A stretch of DNA of 64,000 bases, taken from contig NZ_CP076061.1 in assembly GCF_018729255.1 (NCBI RefSeq), positions 248,001 to 312,000 on the forward strand, in the 5' to 3' direction. This document shows positions 52,833-62,129 of the stretch, one piece after another; within the stretch, counting starts at the first letter, position 1, and each line of letters begins with the position of its first letter. Origin of the DNA: Cupriavidus sp. EM10 (GTDB taxonomy: Bacteria > Pseudomonadota > Gammaproteobacteria > Burkholderiales > Burkholderiaceae). Under the pieces are notes generated by a model, which saw only the letters and a program-made list of their open reading frames with translations, was not told the origin of the DNA and made no database searches. A program made the translations under genes and the position numbers.

Positions 52833-53288
52833 ATGTTCCAGACCATTCTCGTTGCCGTCGATGGCAGCCGCAGTGCAGATATGGCTCTTGATCAAGCCAT
52901 TGACATCGCCCGCGCGATGCATGCGCGGATCGAGGTACTTCATGTGACTGTCGATCCCGACTTCCTGTTTGATACCAGCGTGCTGGCGCCTCGCGAATTC
53001 CGCAGACGCGTGACAGAGCATGGCCACAAGGTTTTGAATTGCGCTCAAGACCGCTTGAAGCAGGCGGACATCGCCAGCAACACAACGCTGCGCGACGATT
53101 CCGTGTCCCCCGGGCATGTTGCCGCAGTAATTTGTTCGCATGCCGATTCGATCAGTGCGGACCTGATCGTAATGGGCACACATGGGCTGCGCGGCATTCG
53201 CCGCCTGGTGCTTGGCAGCGTTGCTGAAGGAGTGATACATCAGACGGGCAGACCGGTGCTACTGGTCCGCAGCGAGATGCCAGGCTAA
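52833..53288 (+). CDS. universal stress protein, single domain
   Basis: A 151-residue Usp: MFQTILVAVDGSRSADMALD, the full ATP-loop GTHGLRGIRRLVLGSVAEGV and RPVLLVRSE. The start is fixed by GAAGGAGACG before the ATG. It is the eighth and last Usp of the island and marks its right edge before the arsenic genes. Confidence 0.9.
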   Translation: MFQTILVAVDGSRSADMALDQAIDIARAMHARIEVLHVTVDPDFLFDTSVLAPREFRRRVTEHGHKVLNCAQDRLKQADIASNTTLRDDSVSPGHVAAVICSHADSISADLIVMGTHGLRGIRRLVLGSVAEGVIHQTGRPVLLVRSEMPG

Positions 53289-53424
53289 TCACTGCGCGTT
53301 GGTTTGAAACAGACCAGCGTCCTCACCTCCACTTTTGACCGACGTTCTAGGGTCGGTATAGGGACGGATACTTCCATTTCTACAGATAGTTGCATGGTTT
53401 CCATGTTTCGACTACATTGGAACG

Positions 53425-53754
53425 ATGGAAACAAATGCCGCCCTTGTAGCGCTTGCCGCGCTCGCCCACGCCATCCGCCTGGCCGTATTCCGTCTACTCG
53501 TGCAGGCTGGCCCTGGAGGCCTGCCGGCGGGTCGCATTGCCGAGTTGATGGAGATGCCGGCGTCCTCGCTCTCGTTTCACCTAAAGGAACTGCATCGCGC
53601 CGGACTTCTGGACAGCCACCAGCAAGGCCGATCGATCATTTACATGGCGCGCTTCGAGACCATGAACGCCCTGCTGGGCTACCTCACCGAGAACTGTTGC
53701 GGCGGTGCGCCGTGTTTGCAGGTGTCTTCCTGTTCCGTCGCCACGGCGTCCTGA
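53425..53754 (+). CDS. arsR: ArsR-family arsenic repressor
   Basis: A 109-residue winged-helix repressor: ALAALAHAIRLAVFRLLVQA, then the recognition helix MEMPASSLSFHLKELHRAGL. The C-terminal cysteines NCCGGAPCLQVSSC are likely the arsenite site of the type that binds near the C-terminus. It heads acr3-arsC-arsH. The imperfect dyad ATGGTTTCCAT just upstream (53393-53403) may be its operator. Confidence 0.9.
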   Translation: METNAALVALAALAHAIRLAVFRLLVQAGPGGLPAGRIAELMEMPASSLSFHLKELHRAGLLDSHQQGRSIIYMARFETMNALLGYLTENCCGGAPCLQVSSCSVATAS

Positions 53755-53934
53755 ACCATGAAGCGCCGTAGCGCCGAGAGCGCCGCATGATGCGTCCCTG
53801 CCTTGTTAACACCGTGCCTGAGTCCCTCCTCCAAGACCGCCTGCTGCGCACGGGAATACGGCTGGCCCGAGTTTCCTTCCACGCCAGCGTCAGCACTCGA
53901 ATGAGGATGCACGTGGCCGCCTTGATCCACCACC

Positions 53935-55005
53935 ATGTCTGAGCAGACCACATCCTTATCCGTTGGGACCTCGCAAATCAGCGCGATCGGCTTTTTCGAA
54001 CGTTACCTGACCGTCTGGGTGGCCCTCTGCATCGTGATCGGCATTCTGTTCGGCCAATGGCTGCCACCGGTTTTTCAAGCCATTGGAGCGATGGAGATCG
54101 CCCAGGTGAACCTGCCGGTCGGCGTGCTGATCTGGGTCATGATCATCCCGATGCTGATCAAGATCGATTTCGGCGCCATGGGCCAGGTCGCGGGACACTG
54201 GCGCGGCATCGGCGTCACGCTCTTCGTGAACTGGCTGGTCAAGCCGTTCTCGATGGCGTTGCTGGGCTGGGTTTCCGTTCGTCACCTGTTCGCAGGCTGG
54301 CTGCCAGACGACCAGCTCGATAGCTACATCGCCGGACTGATTCTGCTGGCGGCAGCGCCCTGCACGGCGATGGTCTTCGTCTGGTCGCAGCTTTGCAAGG
54401 GCGATCCGTACTTCACGCTGTCGCAGGTCGCACTCAACGACGCCATCATGATCGTGGCCTTTGCGCCCGTCGTTGCGCTGCTGCTGGGGCTCTCGTCAAT
54501 CACCGTGCCGTGGGACACGCTTATCACGTCGGTCGCGCTCTACATTGTGGTGCCGGTACTGATCGCGCAGGTCATCCGCAAGGCGTTGCTGGCGCGCGGC
54601 GAAGCGACGTACAAGCGCGTGGTCGGCGCGCTGGGCCCCTATTCGATCACCGCCCTTCTCGCGACGCTGGTGCTGCTGTTTGGCTTCCAGGGCAATGCCA
54701 TCGTCGAACAACCGCTGATCATCCTTCTGCTGGCCGTACCGATCCTGATCCAGGTCCTGTTGAACTCCGGCCTGGCCTATGTGCTCAATCGCAAGCTCGG
54801 CGTCACCCATTGCGTGGCCGGGCCCTCGGCACTCATTGGCGCGAGCAACTTCTTCGAGCTGGCCGTGGCCACCGCCATCAGCCTGTTCGGTTTCCAGTCC
54901 GGCGCGGCGCTGGCCACCGTCGTCGGCGTGCTGATTGAGGTACCCGTGATGCTGTTCGTCGTCGGCGTCGTCAACCGCTCCCAGCACTGGTACGAATCGC
55001 ACTGA
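53935..55005 (+). CDS. acr3: Acr3 arsenite efflux permease
   Basis: A 356-residue inner-membrane arsenite exporter with ten predicted helices. It shows LPVGVLIWVMIIPMLIKIDF and the conserved Cys region LAAAPCTAMVFVWSQLCKGD. The late segment VAGPSALIGASNFFELAVAT is also typical of Acr3. It expels As(III) produced by ArsC. 180 bases separate it from arsR; that gap contains no clear gene. Gene order arsR-acr3-arsC-arsH is common in Cupriavidus and Burkholderia. Confidence 0.93.
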   Translation: MSEQTTSLSVGTSQISAIGFFERYLTVWVALCIVIGILFGQWLPPVFQAIGAMEIAQVNLPVGVLIWVMIIPMLIKIDFGAMGQVAGHWRGIGVTLFVNWLVKPFSMALLGWVSVRHLFAGWLPDDQLDSYIAGLILLAAAPCTAMVFVWSQLCKGDPYFTLSQVALNDAIMIVAFAPVVALLLGLSSITVPWDTLITSVALYIVVPVLIAQVIRKALLARGEATYKRVVGALGPYSITALLATLVLLFGFQGNAIVEQPLIILLLAVPILIQVLLNSGLAYVLNRKLGVTHCVAGPSALIGASNFFELAVATAISLFGFQSGAALATVVGVLIEVPVMLFVVGVVNRSQHWYESH

Positions 55006-55014
55006 GGCATCCCC

Positions 55015-55437
55015 ATGACCGTCACCATCTATCACAATCCGGCCTGCGGCACGTCGCGCAACACGCTGGCCATGATCCGCAATGCGGGTATCGAGCCGAC
55101 CGTCTTCGAGTACCTGACCTCGCCGCCAGACCGGCAGACGCTGCAGGCAATGATCCGCGACGCCGGGCTCACCGTGCGGGAAGCGATCCGGGAGAAGGGC
55201 ACGCCCTACGCCGAGCTTGGTCTCGGCAATCCCGCGCTGACCGATGACCAGTTGCTGGACGCGATGCTGGCCCACCCGATCTTGATCAACCGCCCCTTCG
55301 TCGTCACCGAGCTGGGCGTGCGGCTGTGCAGGCCGTCCGAAGTCGTCCTGGATATCCTGCCGGCACCGCAGCAAGGCGCCTTCACCAAGGAAGACGGCGA
55401 GGCCGTGGTCGACGCCCAAGGCCGGAGGATCCGATGA
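55015..55437 (+). CDS. arsC: ArsC arsenate reductase, glutaredoxin type
   Basis: A 140-residue reductase of arsenate to arsenite with glutathione and glutaredoxin. The active-site motif is [15 protein letters not shown] (H-x3-C-x3-R) near residue 12. [17 protein letters not shown] includes the further catalytic arginines. It follows acr3 by 9 bases and overlaps arsH by four, consistent with one operon. Confidence 0.95.
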   Translation: MTVTIYHNPACGTSRNTLAMIRNAGIEPTVFEYLTSPPDRQTLQAMIRDAGLTVREAIREKGTPYAELGLGNPALTDDQLLDAMLAHPILINRPFVVTELGVRLCRPSEVVLDILPAPQQGAFTKEDGEAVVDAQGRRIR

Positions 55438-56198
55438 CCACGAATCTGCCCAACATCGTCCCTGCGGTACTCGACACGCCTGACCTCTATAAGCTGGAAC
55501 CCACTCGCGTCAGCTCCCACCCGCCGCGCATCCTGCTGCTCTACGGCTCGCTGCGTGAGACCTCTTATAGCCGCCTGCTCGTGCAGGAAGCCGAACGGAT
55601 TCTGCAGCGCTTCGGCGCCGAGACCCGGGTGTTCGATCCGCGAGAGTTGCCGATGGCGGACAGCGTTGCCGCCGATCACCCGAAGGTGGTCGAGCTGCGC
55701 AAGCTTTCGGAGTGGTCGGAAGGCCAGGTCTGGTGCAGCCCCGAGCGTCACGGCACGCTGACCGCCGTCTTCAAGAACCAGATCGACTGGCTGCCGCTGG
55801 AGTTCGGTGGCATTCGCCCGACGCAGGGCCGCACGTTGGCCGTGATGCAGGTGTGCGGCGGCTCGCAGTCGTTCAACGCCGTCAACGCGCTGCGCGTGCT
55901 GGGACGCTGGATGCGCATGGTGACGATCCCGAACCAGTCGTCTGTGGCCAAGGCGTACCAGGAATTCGACGCCAACGGCCGCATGAAGCCGTCGTCCTAC
56001 TACGACCGCGTGGTCGACGTCATGGAAGAACTCTACAAGTTCACGCTGCTGGTGCGCGACCGCAGCGACTACCTGACCGACCGCTACAGCGAGCGCAAAG
56101 AAGCCGCACCCACTAACGCGACGACGCTTGCAGCGGCGGCCATGCGCCATGAGAGCGAGGCCCAGACCGACGATACCGATAGCGGCGAAGTGGATTGA
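55434..56198 (+). CDS. arsH: ArsH NADPH-dependent FMN reductase
   Basis: A 254-residue flavoprotein that oxidises trivalent organoarsenicals or reduces quinones. The FMN loop is [35 protein letters not shown] sequence (written here as [18 protein letters not shown]) follows, and [18 protein letters not shown] closes the site. The ATG overlaps the arsC stop (ATGA). Full length. Typical last gene of this ars operon. Confidence 0.93.
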   Translation: MTTNLPNIVPAVLDTPDLYKLEPTRVSSHPPRILLLYGSLRETSYSRLLVQEAERILQRFGAETRVFDPRELPMADSVAADHPKVVELRKLSEWSEGQVWCSPERHGTLTAVFKNQIDWLPLEFGGIRPTQGRTLAVMQVCGGSQSFNAVNALRVLGRWMRMVTIPNQSSVAKAYQEFDANGRMKPSSYYDRVVDVMEELYKFTLLVRDRSDYLTDRYSERKEAAPTNATTLAAAAMRHESEAQTDDTDSGEVD

Positions 56199-56275
56199 TC
56201 GAAACCGACGAGTACAGAGACAATCCAACGGCCGCTTTGCGGCCACCTCCGGTCTTCTAAAGCACGCGCGGTGAA

Positions 56276-56292
56276 CGGCTGAGAAGGGTCGG
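56276..56292. repeat. 17-bp repeat shared with 13004-13020
   Basis: Second identical copy of CGGCTGAGAAGGGTCGG, 77 bases after arsH. Confidence 0.45.
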
Positions 56293-56463
56293 CCGCAGCC
56301 GTTGGCGCGGCTCTGCCCTATCGACAGCGTCGACTGCACACACTCCGCCTACCCCCGAAGCGTCCGTAATGATTAGATTAAGTCCACAAGGGCACGCCTT
56401 CATCAAAGGCCTCCTTTGTCGATAGATTGGTTTGCTGCGAGCTACCCCGCTACAGCATTGCAG

Positions 56464-56503
56464 GGCGAGGCAGCGCGACAGCGCTGTCTCGCCTCTTTTT
56501 TTT
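56464..56503 (+). terminator. strong rho-independent terminator
   Basis: GGCGAGGCAGCGC pairs with GCGCTGTCTCGCC around GACA with one mismatch, followed by CTC and then eight T residues. The nearest upstream gene, arsH, ends 265 bases earlier. Confidence 0.8.
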
Positions 56504-56734
56504 GAGCGCCCACACCCTTATCATCAGCGCCTGCTGGACGTACCAAGCTCACCTCGGACGAAGGGCCTGCTGACACAAGCTGTCAAGGGATGCCGCCATA
56601 TTCCAAGAGTGTGTCGAGTGCGTCGGTCGCGTCCTTCAAACTGCGCCCGCGCCGCGAGCTCTCATCGACGCGGGCCCTTCCCCTCCGTACCCCGCGTGAT
56701 ACCAGGGCTTCCTTTTCGTCTCGCGTCAGCTATA

Positions 56735-56750
56735 CTGTATATATATACAG
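56735..56750. promoter_or_regulatory. LexA (SOS) box
   Basis: CTGTATATATATACAG matches the CTGT-N8-ACAG consensus exactly, and the palindrome extends two bases further each side. It lies 13 bases before the GTG and 19 before the ATG of the next gene, so it should overlap the promoter. Confidence 0.85.
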
Positions 56751-56769
56751 TATCGAGTTCGACGTGACC

Positions 56770-57018
56770 ATGCTTCCAGAACCAGCAAATTGCCCCTTGT
56801 GCGGCACTGCCGCTGAGCGGATCCGGTCTTCCGTGCTGCGGGGCTACAAATACGCTTGCCCTAGATGTGAATCTTTCGGCATAGAGAGTGCGGCATTGCC
56901 GGATCTTGAAGCCGTGACGTTGGCCCGGCAAGCCGTGGCCCGCTTGCGGTCGTACGGGCATTTGCCGCTCATCCAGCGAGACAAGCAAGGTGTTCGCGTC
57001 GGACCCGGCCGCCCTTAA
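56770..57018 (+). CDS. small zinc-ribbon protein under SOS control
   Basis: An 82-residue protein (a GTG 6 bases earlier is an alternative start). Two CxxC pairs, CPLCG near residue 7 and CPRC near residue 29, make a zinc-ribbon. It is followed by a helical tail (AVTLARQAVARLRSYGHL). A perfect LexA box covers its promoter, so it should be induced by DNA damage. It does not match the recombinase-unit zinc protein in sequence. It sits 270 bases before unit copy 3. Family unknown to me. Confidence 0.65.
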   Translation: MLPEPANCPLCGTAAERIRSSVLRGYKYACPRCESFGIESAALPDLEAVTLARQAVARLRSYGHLPLIQRDKQGVRVGPGRP

Positions 57019-57291
57019 AACCGGCGCAGCGACGTCGTCCGATTGGCAATCGAAAAACAGCATCATGGGAAACAGCCGCCTGGCAGCGAAATGCCATTTA
57101 TCTCGCGACATCGCCAGCCAGCCACCATCGTCCGGGGCAAACGGCATTCTCGGGCGCATTCAGGGGCAGTACATCGCTGAGGCGACAAACCTGCTTCCCC
57201 CTGCCGCCACGTCGACCGCGACGCATCAGGGGATTGACCTCGATGCAGGCCCTGCGGGACGCGTGCGCTTTTTCGCAGAGAGGAAGCAAGC
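57019..57291. other. intergenic stretch before recombinase copy 3
   Basis: No gene recognised on either strand; the minus-strand frame reaching into the unit has no start site support. Confidence 0.35.
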
Positions 57292-57795
57292 CAAGCACCA
57301 TCGACATTCACATTACTTCTGGTCGGTGTACCGAGCCGAACCGGTTGACGATGAGAATTCACTCTGAACTTATCGACAATGCAAGCTTGGACTGTGTTTC
57401 TTATGCGGATGCTTCTCCTCGTCACCGCGATAGTCCTGGTGGCAATTCCATCGAGATCGACCTACCTGCGTGTCCACTCGCCGTCGTTGCCTGAGGCTCA
57501 AGAGGACGAGAACATTCATCGTGAGATGGCAGATTGCGAAGGCCAACGTAGACAGGCGCCGCATTCGAAAGACAACGCCCTCACAACCATTAGTTGTTTG
57601 AAGTCCTGACTTCAAACGGATCCTTCCGGTCTCTGACAGAGACATTTCTGAGCGATCAGAATGCGGCTCTAACACTGATAGCGCAAAGTCGTTCGTGCCC
57701 TGTTCGGGCGATGCGAAGTTGATCAGTTGAGTTCATGATCCATGGACGCGAGTGCCTCGAACCAGTTCACTGAGCACTCCACACCAGGAGCAACC

Positions 57796-58089
57796 ATGAA
57801 CTACATCGAGCCAGTTACATGCAAGTGCGGTGTCAAGGTCCAGATCCACGAGTATCTGATGGACCTTGGGGAGGATGAGCCGCTAGATCGGGGCTACTGC
57901 CCGATGTGCAGCCGCTTTTTGTTTGAGATGGAGCATCCTGGAATACTGGTCACCGAGATTATTCTCCCTGGGGATCGGACCAAATGCGGGGACGGTGATC
58001 GCCATTTGGGGCTGCCCCCAGGATATGACGATGAGGACTGGCCATTTCCCACACTGGCCGAACTGCTTCGCCGACAGCAGGGGCGATGA
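57796..58089 (+). CDS. zinc-ribbon protein of the recombinase unit (copy 3)
   Basis: 97 residues, differing from copy 1 only by K for R at position 13; the remaining base changes are silent. C-K-C and C-P-M-C ligands present. AGGAG before the ATG. Same spacing to the recombinase gene. Confidence 0.75.
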   Translation: MNYIEPVTCKCGVKVQIHEYLMDLGEDEPLDRGYCPMCSRFLFEMEHPGILVTEIILPGDRTKCGDGDRHLGLPPGYDDEDWPFPTLAELLRRQQGR

Positions 58090-58139
58090 TGCATTCTGAG
58101 GCGCACACTGGCTCTCCCTTCATCTGAAAGGAGACCATC

Positions 58140-58766
58140 ATGGAAGCCCCCGCCATCCACCGGACGCGCCCGGTTCCATGGAACAAGGGACGACTTACCG
58201 GTCAGAAGCCGCCTCTGAAATTGAACGAGATATGGGCAATACGAACTCGACTCCAGCTCACCTCAAACGTGCGCGAGCTGGCACTGTTCAACTTGGCTAT
58301 CGACAGCAAGTTGCGGGCGTGTGACCTAACTCGTTTGCGCGTTCAGGACATTTGCGTTGGCAGCCAGGTCGGCACCCGCGCAACAGTAATGCAGCAGAAG
58401 ACGCACCATCCCGTACAGTTCGAAATCACGGAACAAGCACGGGCGAGCGTGGAATGCTGGATCCGAGCTCGCGGGCTACGGCTCGGCGACTACCTTTTTC
58501 CGAGCCGGCTGCATTCCTCCCCGCATTTGTCGACACGACAGTATGCACGGATCGTCCACCGGTGGGTCGCCTCCATCGGCCTGGATGATTCGGCTTACGG
58601 AACGCATTCAATCCGCCGCACCAAGGCGTCGCTGATCTATCGGCGCACCAAGAACTTGCGCGCTGTCCAACTGCTCCTCGGGCATACCAAGCTCGAAAGC
58701 ACTGTGCGCTATCTTGGCATCGAGGTTGACGACGCGCTTGAAATAGCAGAACAGACTGAAGTGTAG
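58140..58766 (+). CDS. short tyrosine recombinase (copy 3)
   Basis: 208 residues with R59, K87, H156, R159, H182 and Y191 intact. Differences from copy 1 are T4P and V110A; other changes such as GAA/GAG and GTT/GTG are silent. Ribosome site AAAGGAG. All three recombinases should share specificity. Confidence 0.9.
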   Translation: MEAPAIHRTRPVPWNKGRLTGQKPPLKLNEIWAIRTRLQLTSNVRELALFNLAIDSKLRACDLTRLRVQDICVGSQVGTRATVMQQKTHHPVQFEITEQARASVECWIRARGLRLGDYLFPSRLHSSPHLSTRQYARIVHRWVASIGLDDSAYGTHSIRRTKASLIYRRTKNLRAVQLLLGHTKLESTVRYLGIEVDDALEIAEQTEV

Positions 58767-58809
58767 CTAGGGAAAGTTGGCCGGCCAGCGGTCGCTTGCC
58801 GGCCATAAG

Positions 58810-59492
58810 CGGCCCTTCATCGCGGGGTTATAGATGTCAGTCAAACGTCGGCTCCGCTCAAAAAGGGGACACCTATGAGGCACGATTCCGGCAATGTGCA
58901 CTAGCCCACGCCAATAACCTCGCTAACCGGGCCATATCTGTCGTCAAGAAAAAGCAGAACAGGAGATGGGGCGCAATATCAGAGGCAACCATCATCGCCG
59001 CACATTGCAGCGATGTCGTTCGCGCTACTCTGCGTGGCCTCTTGCGGAAACTCGGCCAGCAACCAACTTATAGCCCAAAAGAAACTATGGGGCGCTCTTC
59101 GTCCGGTCATCGTAACGCCACTGGCAGCGCTGCTTCCGGAAGTTGACACCACTTACGTTTGCGCGATGGGTCCATATGAAGGAGCGACTCGCCCTCATTA
59201 TCAGTCCGACGAGGGGCACTGGATTCTGGCGGTTGCACTGTGCCCGACCGGACTGAAGTTCAGTCTATCGGACAAGCTGGACTTCGATAGTGTCGGGCGG
59301 TTCTTGAAGTCTGGCCAAGCTGCTGCGGGACAGGGGCCTTCTCCTGGGCATCGTGTCTGCCATTAGAAAGAGCCGCATTTCTATGGTTTAGCCGATTGCT
59401 AGCCCTCGCTGGGGCAGCACTGCCGGCGGCATGACGCCGTCGGACGCCGGCCAAGTACCGGTTTTCCTCGGCACGGTTCTCGCCGCGCTGGT
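58810..59492. other. stretch with uncertain small ORFs
   Basis: A frame at 59013-59366 starts MSFALLCVASCGNSASNQLI, which resembles a lipoprotein signal (VASC lipobox), and continues with a plausible globular part (HYQSDEGHWILAVALCPTGL). A second frame at 58796-59146 overlaps it. I cannot tell which is real; a decayed gene is likely. No family match. Confidence 0.35.
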
Positions 59493-60374
59493 TCAATCGG
59501 TACCGTCGACCTGGCATAGGATCCGATGGGCCAATCGCAAATGCGGTCGATCAATCATCGAGTCACCCAACCGTGCGACACCTGACGCGCCTGCCTTGGA
59601 AAATGCAGCCACCACTTCCCTCGCCCAGTGGATTTCTGCTTCTTTTGGCGCGAAAGCGCGATTGATGGCATCGACATGATCAGGATGGGCGGCGGCCTTG
59701 CCGGTAAAGCCGTCGCGCTTAGCAAGCGTGGCCTCCATTTCGATGCCTGCGATGCCGCCCAATCGCGTACTCACCGCGTCGATGGCACCGATCCCTGCTT
59801 GAGCGGCGGCCAACAAGCACATGGTGCGCGCCACCGAGAACGGGCCAGTGAGCTCCGCATCGCTATGTGCCGCGATTGCCCCGAGATCAGCCGCCAAGTC
59901 GTCCACTCCCCACATCAGCGCTTTCAAACGCATCGGGGCATTGCGATAGGACGACAGCCCAAAGACGCCTTCCGAGGATTCCGTTGCCATCGCGATGACT
60001 GATGTTTACCAACTCCCCTGCAATAGGGCGCATTCCAAGGCCGCCAGAAAATCACATAAGCGATGAACATCGTCCACGCTGCGGCACTTCGGCAAGACGA
60101 TGGCATCCGGTCGAAACGGCATGATGGCCGCGAGGTCATGCAGGATATGCCCAGAGGAGAGACCATTGACCCGTACCAGGAGTGACGGTGACATCGTTTC
60201 GCGGTGACTCGCGAGAAATGTTGCGAGCTTGTGGCGCGCCTCTCCCTTGCCTTGCTCCGGTACGGCATCTTCAAGGTCGAAGATCAGCGCATCCGCCTCA
60301 CTGCGGAGCGAGGCCAGCAGTTTCCGGTCGCTGTCGGCCGGGACAAACAGGAGAGAACGCAGGGGGTCGCGCAT
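59493..60374 (-). pseudogene. CitE-like (malyl/citramalyl-CoA) lyase with in-frame stop
   Basis: A HpcH/HpaI-family C-C lyase. The first part reads MRDPLRSLLFVPADSDRKLL, FDLEDAVPEQGKGEAR (D-L-E-D-A-V motif) and LLVRVNG. A TAA then interrupts the same frame at about 60006-60008, where GSVKVIAMATE would be expected. The rest continues in frame: MATESSEGVFGLSSY, MWGVDDLAADLGA and KAAAHPDHVDAIN. The stop area (SW-stop-TSVIAMATE) has extra or changed bases. Probably a true pseudogene. Its place beside CoA-transferase and isomerase genes points to a mesaconate/citramalate route. Confidence 0.78.
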
Positions 60375-60755
60375 GATGGAACGGCTCCGAAACGGTAACA
60401 GAGAGGCTCGCGAGTTTGCGCGACGCACGCCCGCTACATTGCAGGACGCCAGGGCATGGCACAACCTTTCATTTCCGAATGCCGCTTTCGGCAGCGGCGA
60501 ATGGCGGCGACGCGCGTCAGCACCGTCCGCCACCACTCCATCCGCCAAAGACTCCCACAGGGATCACCGCGCCCACGGTGCTCCACAATCCTCCGTTGCG
60601 AACTTTCCAGATGGAGCGCATGGTTAAACTGGCGCCGTCCGTGGGCTGTGCGCCCCTGTCCTCGTCGCTATCGCGCTGCCTAGCGAAACGATGTACATCG
60701 CATAGCGTTCGATCATTTCTGTACTCATCATTCCTTTCTTCCAAATCCGTTGGCA
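60375..60755. other. remnant zone between CitE and CoA-transferase genes
   Basis: On the minus strand a ribosome site (AAAGGA) precedes MSTEMIERYAMYIVSLGSAI at 60729, but the frame ends after about 34 codons. A further minus-strand frame reads WKVRNGGLWSTVGAVIPVGV. This looks like one decayed gene of the cluster that I cannot identify. Confidence 0.4.
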
Positions 60756-61997
60756 TCAGATGACTCCCGCTTCGCGGGCTCGCGCCAACGCTTCCGGCGA
60801 CATCGCAAGAAGTTCGCCAAAAATCGCTTCGTTGTCTTCGCCGAGCGCCCGGCCAGCGTGCCGGAAGCTGGGCGGCGTCTCGGACAAGCGCGGCAACGGT
60901 GCCGGCAAGACCAGATCGCCAACCCGCTGATCGTGTACATGCAGCAAGTTCTCCCGCGCCTTGAACTGCTCGTCCTCGAAAATTTCGCGGATTGAATAGA
61001 TCTGCGCGCACGGAACGCCTCCCTCCCGGGTGGCCGCCAACACGTCAGCTAGCGACCGCTCCCCCATCCACGTGGCGACCAAGCCGTTAATGTGAGCGCG
61101 ATGCTCCACGCGTATCGCACTGGTTGCAAACTCGCTCGCCAGTGCCGGCTTTCCGAGAACATGTGCAAGCCGCTCAAACATCTTGTCATTCGTACAGGCA
61201 AGCGCGACCCATTCACCGCTGCCGGTCTGATAGTGGCTGTGCGGTACAACGTTGACCGTGTCTGCCCCCATGCGTTCACGTACGGTGCCGTACTTCGCGT
61301 ACGCCGGCGCAATCTCGTCGAGCAGGCGGAATACGGATTCATACAGCCCGAGGTCGATGAACTGCCCGCGACCACTGCTGTCCCGGGCACGCAACGCCGT
61401 CAACACGCCGATAGCCCCCCACATGCCGGAAACATAGTCGGCCATAGAGGTCGAGCCCGGCACCACCGGCGGGCCGTCGGCCTCTCCAGACAGCCACGAA
61501 AGCCCCGCGAATGCATGCGCGATGCGCGCAAAACCTGGCTCACCCCGTTTGGGACCGGTCTGGCCGTACGCGCTGATGCGCAACATGACTAACCCCGGAT
61601 TGATCTCACGCAGCGTTTCGAACCCCAATCCCCATTTCTCGAGGGTGCCAGGACGGAAATTCTCCAGAACGACATCCGACTCAGCGACAAGGCGCTTGAA
61701 GAGTTCGGCGCCCTCCGGCTTGCGCAAGTCCAGCGTAGTCGCCTTCTTGTTACGTGCCTCGCTCAGCCAGACCAGGCTGTCGCCACATTCGGTGATCGTG
61801 CCGAACCGTCGCAGCGAATCCCCTCCGTCGGGTTGCTCGATCTTGATGACTTCCGCGCCGAAGTCGGCAAGGATCGTTCCACAGAACGGCGCCGCAACGA
61901 ACGTCGCAATATCCAGTACGCGCAAGCCCGCCAGGGCCGCTTCGGGTTGGCCAGTCGAACTGCCAGATGGCTGTTTGGATGCTGTGGACTGCGTCAA
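60756..61997 (-). CDS. CaiB/BaiF-type CoA-transferase
   Basis: A 413-residue class III CoA-transferase: LAGLRVLDIATFVAAPFCGT, DFGAEVIKIEQPDGGD, then ISAYGQTGPKRGEPGFARIA, and the catalytic-aspartate region MADYVSGMWGAIGVLTALRA. It would activate a dicarboxylic acid (such as mesaconate or itaconate) with a CoA donor. Intact. Divergent from the LysR gene with 130 bases between. Confidence 0.9.
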   Translation of the reverse strand: MTQSTASKQPSGSSTGQPEAALAGLRVLDIATFVAAPFCGTILADFGAEVIKIEQPDGGDSLRRFGTITECGDSLVWLSEARNKKATTLDLRKPEGAELFKRLVAESDVVLENFRPGTLEKWGLGFETLREINPGLVMLRISAYGQTGPKRGEPGFARIAHAFAGLSWLSGEADGPPVVPGSTSMADYVSGMWGAIGVLTALRARDSSGRGQFIDLGLYESVFRLLDEIAPAYAKYGTVRERMGADTVNVVPHSHYQTGSGEWVALACTNDKMFERLAHVLGKPALASEFATSAIRVEHRAHINGLVATWMGERSLADVLAATREGGVPCAQIYSIREIFEDEQFKARENLLHVHDQRVGDLVLPAPLPRLSETPPSFRHAGRALGEDNEAIFGELLAMSPEALARAREAGVI

Positions 61998-62106
61998 GAT
62001 CTATCCCCTCGGTTGTATGTGGAGACCAATGCCAGTGCACGGCCCGCTTCGATGCCCACGACTATAGGGAGGGATAAGCGAACACTCAAACGCATTTATC
62101 TGGTCG

Positions 62107-62129
62107 ATTATGCAGTTTGATCGCATAAT
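62107..62129. promoter_or_regulatory. LysR-type operator
   Basis: ATTATGC and GCATAAT, separated by nine bases, form an inverted repeat in the divergent promoter region. It overlaps the upstream ATG at 62110, favouring the start at 62128 or later for the regulator. Confidence 0.6.

Larger units (their letters stand above)
56199..56763. other. intergenic stretch with terminator, repeat and SOS box
   Basis: It contains the 17-bp repeat at 56276-56292, a strong terminator at 56464-56503 that has no obvious gene just upstream, and the LexA box at 56735-56750. The terminator may end the ars transcript or a short RNA. Confidence 0.5.
57292..58809 (+). mobile_element. recombinase unit, copy 3
   Basis: Same 1478-bp core (57328-58805) as the others, with the 36-base left extension and TAAG right extension shared with copy 2. 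It contains the dyad (57596-57617) and the doubtful 76-codon frame (57379-57609). The flanks differ from those of copies 1 and 2, so the three units stand at separate sites. No target duplication is seen. Confidence 0.8.
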
